Assembly (NCBI GenBank): GCA_020744425.1
Contig: JAGMUV010000007.1
Location: 2,663,621-2,727,620 of the forward strand
Source of the DNA: Dactylonectria macrodidyma
Taxonomy: Eukaryota; Ascomycota; Sordariomycetes; Hypocreales; Nectriaceae
Direction: 5' to 3'
Length of the DNA: 64,000 nucleotides
Position 1 is the first letter of the stretch; the number at the start of each line of letters is the position of its first letter. Both the position numbers and the translations under genes were made by a program. Positions 58,577-64,000 of the stretch are shown here, one piece after another. The notes under the pieces were generated by a model. It was not told the origin of the DNA. It saw only the letters and a list, made by a program, of their open reading frames with translations, and ran no database searches.

Positions 58577-60040
58577 TACTATTAAAACCGCTATTCAGAC
58601 TTTTATTTCTATACTATTATATTTCTATATAGTTATTAAAGTTATAGTCCTTAGTAGCGCATACTTAGAGAGGGGCTAGAGGTTAAATAGTTAAAAAATA
58701 TATATAACTAATAGTAAATAACAGTATGAAGGCCCAAAACCCAAGCCCAAGGTAATAGTAACTCAGAATGACTAGAGTTTTTATTGCATTAGGGTGCAAG
58801 CCTTACTATCCTATTCAACCCTTTGAGATGCATTACTGGAAAAGCTAGACAGAAAAGCTAGACAGAAAAGCTAGATGTCAGAAGGCAAAATCGTCATACG
58901 ATAAAAGCCCCGTGAGGGTTTATCGCATTCTAAGTTACCTTATCGCAATTCTAAGTCGCAATTTAATTACTTCTATATAGTTATATATTTATATTACTTA
59001 AGTTATCTTAAGATAAAGGACTTAATTAATTAATTAACTTAGTTATAAATAGACTCTTATCCTTCCTTTCTTAAACCTTCTTCTACTAAATCCTTTAACT
59101 TATTATAGTTAATATTAGAAGTAATTATAGTAAGATTCCTTTAGTTTCTAATACAGTTATTACTCCTTTAGCTATATATTAATTAATATAAGATTAGTTT
59201 ATAATTATATAATTTATATATTATAGCTCTTTAGGTTATTAAAGAAAGCATTATTAATAGTTATTATTTCTTTTTTTACTTCTTTTTAAGTTAATTCTTT
59301 TAATAAGACTTACTTTATTTTAATTTATTAGATTATATCTTTATTTAATAAGGCTTATAAGAATAGGTTCTTTTAAAAGATATAATAAAAGATTATTAAT
59401 TAAATAAGCCTTTTATAATTAGATTAGCTAAACTTAGCTATTATTATAAGTCTTAAGCTAAATAGATAAAATGCTTTTTATAATTTAAAAAATAGGCTTT
59501 AATCTTCTTTAATTCTTTTAATTAATATATATATAAGATAATTCTTATATATTAGTATTAATAAGGATTTATTAAGCTATTATATAATGCAATATATATA
59601 TATTATATTATTTATTTAGTTAAGAGAGATTATTATAAGTTAGTTATATTATAAGTAGTTAAATTATAATATAATAATAATTATAAAATAGTAATTAAAT
59701 TATAATATAATTAGAATTATAATAAGCTTAGAATATAATGAGTTCTTATAAGGCTTTTATTATATAACGATTTTACTTTCTAATATTTAGCTTTTTTATC
59801 TAGCTTTTCTATTTAGCTTTTCTATCTAGCTTTCTAGCTGCTTAATATATCTTAAAGGGTTAATTAGGATAGTAAGGCTTATACTCTAATATAGTAGAAA
59901 CTCTAGTTATTCTAAGTTATTATTGCCTTAAGCTTGGGTTTTAGGCCTTTATACTATTATTTATTATTAGTTGTTTTTGTTTTTCCTATTTAACCTCTAG
60001 CCTCTTTCTAAGTGTATATTACTAAGGACTATAACCTTAA
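58577..60040 (-). repeat. Family R repeat, type A, split by a truncated forward copy
   Basis: From CTATTAAAACCGCTATTCAG to ACTATAACCTTAA. ATATATCTTTTAT flanks it at 58564-58576 and from 60040. Interrupted at 58637-58970. Confidence 0.85.
58637..58970 (+). repeat. Truncated family R copy, 334 bp, exact 14-bp duplication
   Basis: Keeps the TAAAGTTATAGTCC end and stops after GTCGCAATTTAATTAC. TTCTATATAGTTAT lies at 58623-58636 and 58971-58984. GC better preserved than the host copy. Confidence 0.9.
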
Positions 60041-60992
60041 TATATCTTTTATATTTAATAAATATATATATTATTCTATAATATATAGAACTATTAATGA
60101 AATTTATATATATAAAGTTAAATAATAATTTGAATTAAATAAATATATTATTTAAATAAAATAATTTTAAAATTACTTTAATATTAAATAAAGATTATAA
60201 ATTAAAGAGTAATAATATATATAATATCTTATAAAATCTATTTTAAATATTTATATATTATTAAAAACTTTTCTATAATTTCTTTTAAAAATAGATAATA
60301 ATATTACTTTTATTTAATTCGTAATATTATTTTTATTATACTTTAAAATATATAGAGAAAATATAACTATATCTTTCTTTATATAACTAAGTATTATAAC
60401 TTATTTTAAAATAAAAGCTAGAACTATATTAAAAAATTAAATAATAAAGCTATTATTATAATAATACTATTAGCTTTAAATTAGTTTATTTTATTTAAAT
60501 TCTTATAATTATAAGCTTTTCTAAGCTATAATAATCTAACCTTCTTTTTTAATTTAAATATAGTAATTTATAATATAGCTATTACTTAAAGTAATTAAAA
60601 AGAATATTAACTTACTTATAATAATAAGGTATATCTATTTACTTTAATATAAGAAATTAAAGTCTTAAATAGAACTAAAGAAGATCTAAAGATAATAGAC
60701 TATATAATTCTACTTCTAAGTATTTAAGTAAATAGCTTTTAATTATAAATTAATTTAGAATAGTTAGTATATTTTCATTCTTTAAGAAGGAATAGCTTTA
60801 ATTAATATAATGCTATTTAAGATTAAAATTTATTATTTTAACGAGATTAAGTAATTCTTACTTATATCTCTATTTATTAGTTTTTTTAAAACTAATTATA
60901 AATTTAAATAAGTATATATTAAAAAGGATAGAACTTACTAGCTTTTTTAATATATAATTATAATATTATAAGTTTATAAATCTTATATTATA

Positions 60993-61417
60993 ACATATAT
61001 AATAAGCTTACATAATAAACAAGTAAGCATAACATTCTGATTTCCACCTTAAACTACAGTTTTAAAATAATTCTTCAAAATTCAAATTAAGCCTAAAATA
61101 AATAAGATTTTTAACCTAGATTATTTATAAACTATATTATCTTTAAGAATTTTTTTAAATTATATATACTTATAGCGCTAGTAGTATAAAATTCGCACTC
61201 TCTATTATACTATATTTATTTATAATTAGCTTAATAATTTATTTAAAAATATAGAAAAAAGACTAGCTTCTTAATCTTCTAGTTAAATATCTAAAATTAA
61301 TTTCCTAAAAATCTTAGAGTTATAAAGCCTATTTTAGAAATTTTAAAGTTTACATTTTTAAATGCATAGTATAAGTATTACGCAAGCTTGTTTGTCACGC
61401 AAGCTTATTATATACAT
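60993..61417 (-). mobile_element. TA-flanked MITE, copy e, 425 bp
   Basis: ACATATATAATAAGCTTAC at the left, GCAAGCTTATTATATACAT at the right, TA on both sides. Same orientation as the neighbour 25 bp away. Confidence 0.85.
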
Positions 61418-61442
61418 TATATTAGATTAGAAAATATATATA

Positions 61443-61866
61443 ATATATATGATATGCGAGTGGGATAAACAAGCGAGCATAACATTCTGATTTTTACTTT
61501 AAATTATGATTTTTAAAAATTTATTAGAAATTCAAACTAAGCCTAAAATAGCTAATAATTTAACTTTAACTTATTTATAATATATATTATTTTTATAAAT
61601 TTCTTTAGATTATATATACATATAGTGCTAGTAGTATTAAATTCGCTCTGTTTTTTTGCTATTTTTATTTATAATTAGCTTAATAACTTTCTTAAAAATA
61701 TAAAAAAAAGACTGTCTTATTAAACTTTTAGTTAAATATCTAAAATTAATTTTTTAAAAATCGTAGAGCTTTATAGCCTATTTTAGAAATTGTAATGTTT
61801 ATACTTTTAGCTGTATAGTATAAGTGTTATGCTCGCTTATTTGTTCTACTCGCTTATTATATATAT
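61443..61866 (-). mobile_element. TA-flanked MITE, copy f, 424 bp
   Basis: ATATATATGATATGCGAGTG at the left, CTCGCTTATTATATATAT at the right, TA on both sides. TIRs extend through GCGAGCATAAC/GTTATGCTCGC, about 45-50 bp. Confidence 0.85.
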
Positions 61867-62215
61867 TATTATTAAACTTTTATATATTAGTTTCTATTCT
61901 TTCTAAGTATTTATAATCTTTTTAATCTTTATTTAACTATTAGTAATATTATATAAAAAAAAATTAAAAAATAAGTTCTTTTTAAATAAGTATTTAATTA
62001 ATAGTATTAAGTAAAGTTATTAGAATATTAAATTATATTTTAATAATTAACTTATTCTATTTAAAGAAAGACTATATTTTTATTATAATATTAGATTTAT
62101 AAACCTTTATAATAAATAACCTTTTAGTAAATATAATAATTTACGCTAATTTAATTAAAATTAAAAAGAAAATAATAAAGAAAATAACCCTTTTTAATAT
62201 TAAGTCTCTATTTAT

Positions 62216-63257
62216 TAAGGTTATAGTCCTTAGCAGCGTACACTTAGAGAGAGGCCAGAGGTTAAATAGTTAAAAAAAATATATAACTAATAATAAATAA
62301 CAGTATGAGGGCCTAAAACCTAAGCCTAAGGCAATAGTAACTCAGAATGACTAGAGTTTCTATTACATCAGAGTGCAAGCCTTACTATCCTATTTAACCC
62401 TTTAAGATATATTACTAGAAAAGCTAGATAGAAAAGCTAGATATTAGAAAGCAAAATCATTATATAATAAAAGCCCTATAAAGACTTCACTTTATTATAT
62501 TCTAAGCTTATTATAATTCTAACTTATACTTATATTATAATTTAATTCTTTATAATTCTAAATTATAATTTAACTTATTAAAGACTAACTATAATAAATA
62601 CTATAATAAACATTTAATATAATATACTTTATACTCTTAATAACTTAAGTTTTAATAATTACTATACTCTTTTTATATATAATTTAAATACTAAGCTTAA
62701 TAAGAATATAAAAACCTTTAATAAACTAAAGACTATAATAGTAGATTATAATCTTAAGGAAATTAGAACTATTAAGACTTAATAACTCTCTAATAATAAG
62801 TAAATCACTTTAATAATCTTTAAAACTAAGGTATTCTTAAGACTATGCTTTTTTTAGAAATAATTAATAATTTAAAAACTAAATTAAAAATAAATAATAT
62901 TTTTTAAAATAATTAATAGTAAAGCTAATAATTAAAATATCTTTAGAAGAAATAGTTTTCTTAGAATTACTAGCTAATATTAATAAAAAGTGGATAATAT
63001 AAGTTATAAGTAATATAGCTATTATTAATATATAAAAGGACTAAGATAGAAGGATATAGTAAAAGGAGGTTTTACTAATGAGTTTTTAATAATTAAGAGA
63101 GGAGGAATAAGAGTCTATTTATAACTAAGTTAACTAATTAATTGAGTCCTTTGTTTTATAATAACTTAAGTAATGTAAATATATGACTATATAGAAACGC
63201 AGTAATGAGGAATGCAGTTGTGTAGAAATAAAAGTCCGAATAGCGGTTTTAATAGCG
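62216..63257 (+). repeat. Family R repeat, type B, full length, exact 14-bp duplication
   Basis: 1042 bp from TAAGGTTATAGTCC to GCGGTTTTAATAGCG; AAGTCTCTATTTAT at 62202-62215 and 63258-63271. The target does not look like family R, so the junctions are unambiguous. Confidence 0.93.
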
Positions 63258-63599
63258 AAGTCTCTATTTATAATCCTAATTAAATAAAAGACTATTAATA
63301 TTCTATTACTAATTATATTCTAATTTAAAAATCTGAATTATATTCTATTTAAGAAACCTTAAATAATAATACTTAAAGCCTTTATTAAAGCTTTAAAAAA
63401 AGACTAATATACTTAAATTTCTTAAATAAATTACTTATTATTTTAAATATAATATTAAATAATATATTTACTTTCAATACTTTAAAAAGTACTATAATTA
63501 ATTCTAATTACTTAAGGCAGACTATAGATTTAGAGGAAGTTAATAAGCTAGCTAAAATTAATCTTATAAGAAATATAACTAAAAATAGATTAATAACTT

Positions 63600-63915
63600 T
63601 ATTATAAAAATAAATTATAATTTAATTTATTAAATATTAAAATAAATATAATAATATAATAAATAATATAATATATTTTATACTTTTAATAACTTAAGTT
63701 TTAATAATTATTATATTCTTTTTATATATATTTTAAATACTAAGCTTAATAAGAATATAAAAACCTTTATTAAATTAAAATCTATAATTATAAAATATAA
63801 TTTTAAATACATTATATTTATTAAAACTTAATAACTTTTTAATAATAAATAAATTATTTTAATAATCTTTAAAATTAAAAAATTCTTAAGACTATACTTT
63901 TTTAAAAATAATTAA
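63600..63915 (+). repeat. Family R fragment, type B interior only
   Basis: Matches type B from AATAATATAATATATTTTAT through CTTAAGACTATACTTTTTTA. Neither end visible. Confidence 0.65.
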
Positions 63916-64000
63916 TATATTTATAAGGTTTTATAATAAACTTAGAGTATAAGATAAGGTTAGAGGCTATTAGTAGAATATTAAGTCTATATTAAGGCCT

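Larger units (their letters stand above)
32823..64000. other. AT-rich, RIP-degraded repeat block 2 (runs to window end)
   Basis: 31 kb with no intact gene and no frame longer than 59 codons. Decay starts at the SRAP stop codon, and the first repeat begins 40 bp later. Pieces I cannot classify: 34022-34525, 35690-36067, 36243-37270, 38480-38815, 43380-44320, 48854-49738, 54380-54884, 56005-56220, 60041-60992, 61870-62200 and 63272-63600. Confidence 0.9.

Noticed and set aside
12406..64000. Protein-coding reading of family R after changing TAA/TAG to Gln
   Set aside because: RIP converts every CAA/CAG, so removing these stops leaves long frames by chance. No domain was recognised, hence not annotated as coding.

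Overview
The window is nuclear DNA of a filamentous ascomycete (Pezizomycotina). Inference: a Sordariomycete, perhaps Hypocreales, because of the short GT-AG introns (49-74 nt) with CTAAC/CTAAT-like branch sites, the fungal-type proteins, and the ACCTACCT-type motifs in the intergenic DNA. The genome is bipartite. Two GC-balanced gene islands (1-6860 and about 21470-32822) are separated by extremely AT-rich blocks (about 6870-21470 and 32823-64000) made of decayed, nested repeats. In those blocks C survives mostly before T or C and G mostly after A or G, while CpA and TpG are scarce and TpA is very common. This is what repeat-induced point mutation (RIP, CpA to TpA) leaves.

Gene islands. Six protein genes could be spliced by eye into complete reading frames. 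They are sterol O-acyltransferase (106-2482, +, 7 exons), fimbrin/Sac6 (2663-4840, -, 5 exons), a small RING-like/ankyrin-like protein of unknown role (6017-6840, +), a DDHD-domain phospholipase (21954-25384, +, 8 exons), the largest subunit of RNA polymerase III (26587-31122, +, 4 exons) and an HMCES/YedK-type SRAP protein (31606-32822, +, 3 exons). They look like unrelated housekeeping genes rather than a cluster. I see no tRNA, rRNA, CRISPR or biosynthetic cluster.

First AT block (6870-21470). It holds a non-autonomous LTR element (7143-8750) carrying a 175-bp MITE in one LTR. It also holds copies of a dispersed ~1.1-kb repeat (called family R here), a TA-flanked MITE, a 339-bp TRIM-like element with 80-bp terminal direct repeats, a complete but RIP-killed Ty1/copia element (14920-20201), a GC-rich 127-bp insertion and a solo LTR at the gene-island edge.

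Second AT block (32823-64000). About twenty full or partial copies of family R dominate, in both orientations and often inside each other. With them are five more copies of the TA-flanked MITE, a second copy of the 175-bp MITE and one 443-bp foldback element with a 9-bp target duplication.

The most interesting system is family R. Its copies share one fixed end, several are flanked by exact 14-bp target duplications, short copies keep the same end, two different internal segments (A and B) sit between common ends, and there is an internal 13-bp VNTR. I read it as a composite retroposon mobilised by target-primed reverse transcription. An unrelated 127-bp GC-rich sequence also has an exact 14-bp duplication ending in the same TCTATTTAT-like motif, as if moved by the same machinery. 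Because RIP stops on silencing or extinction, the degree of C-to-T decay plus nesting gives a relative insertion history.
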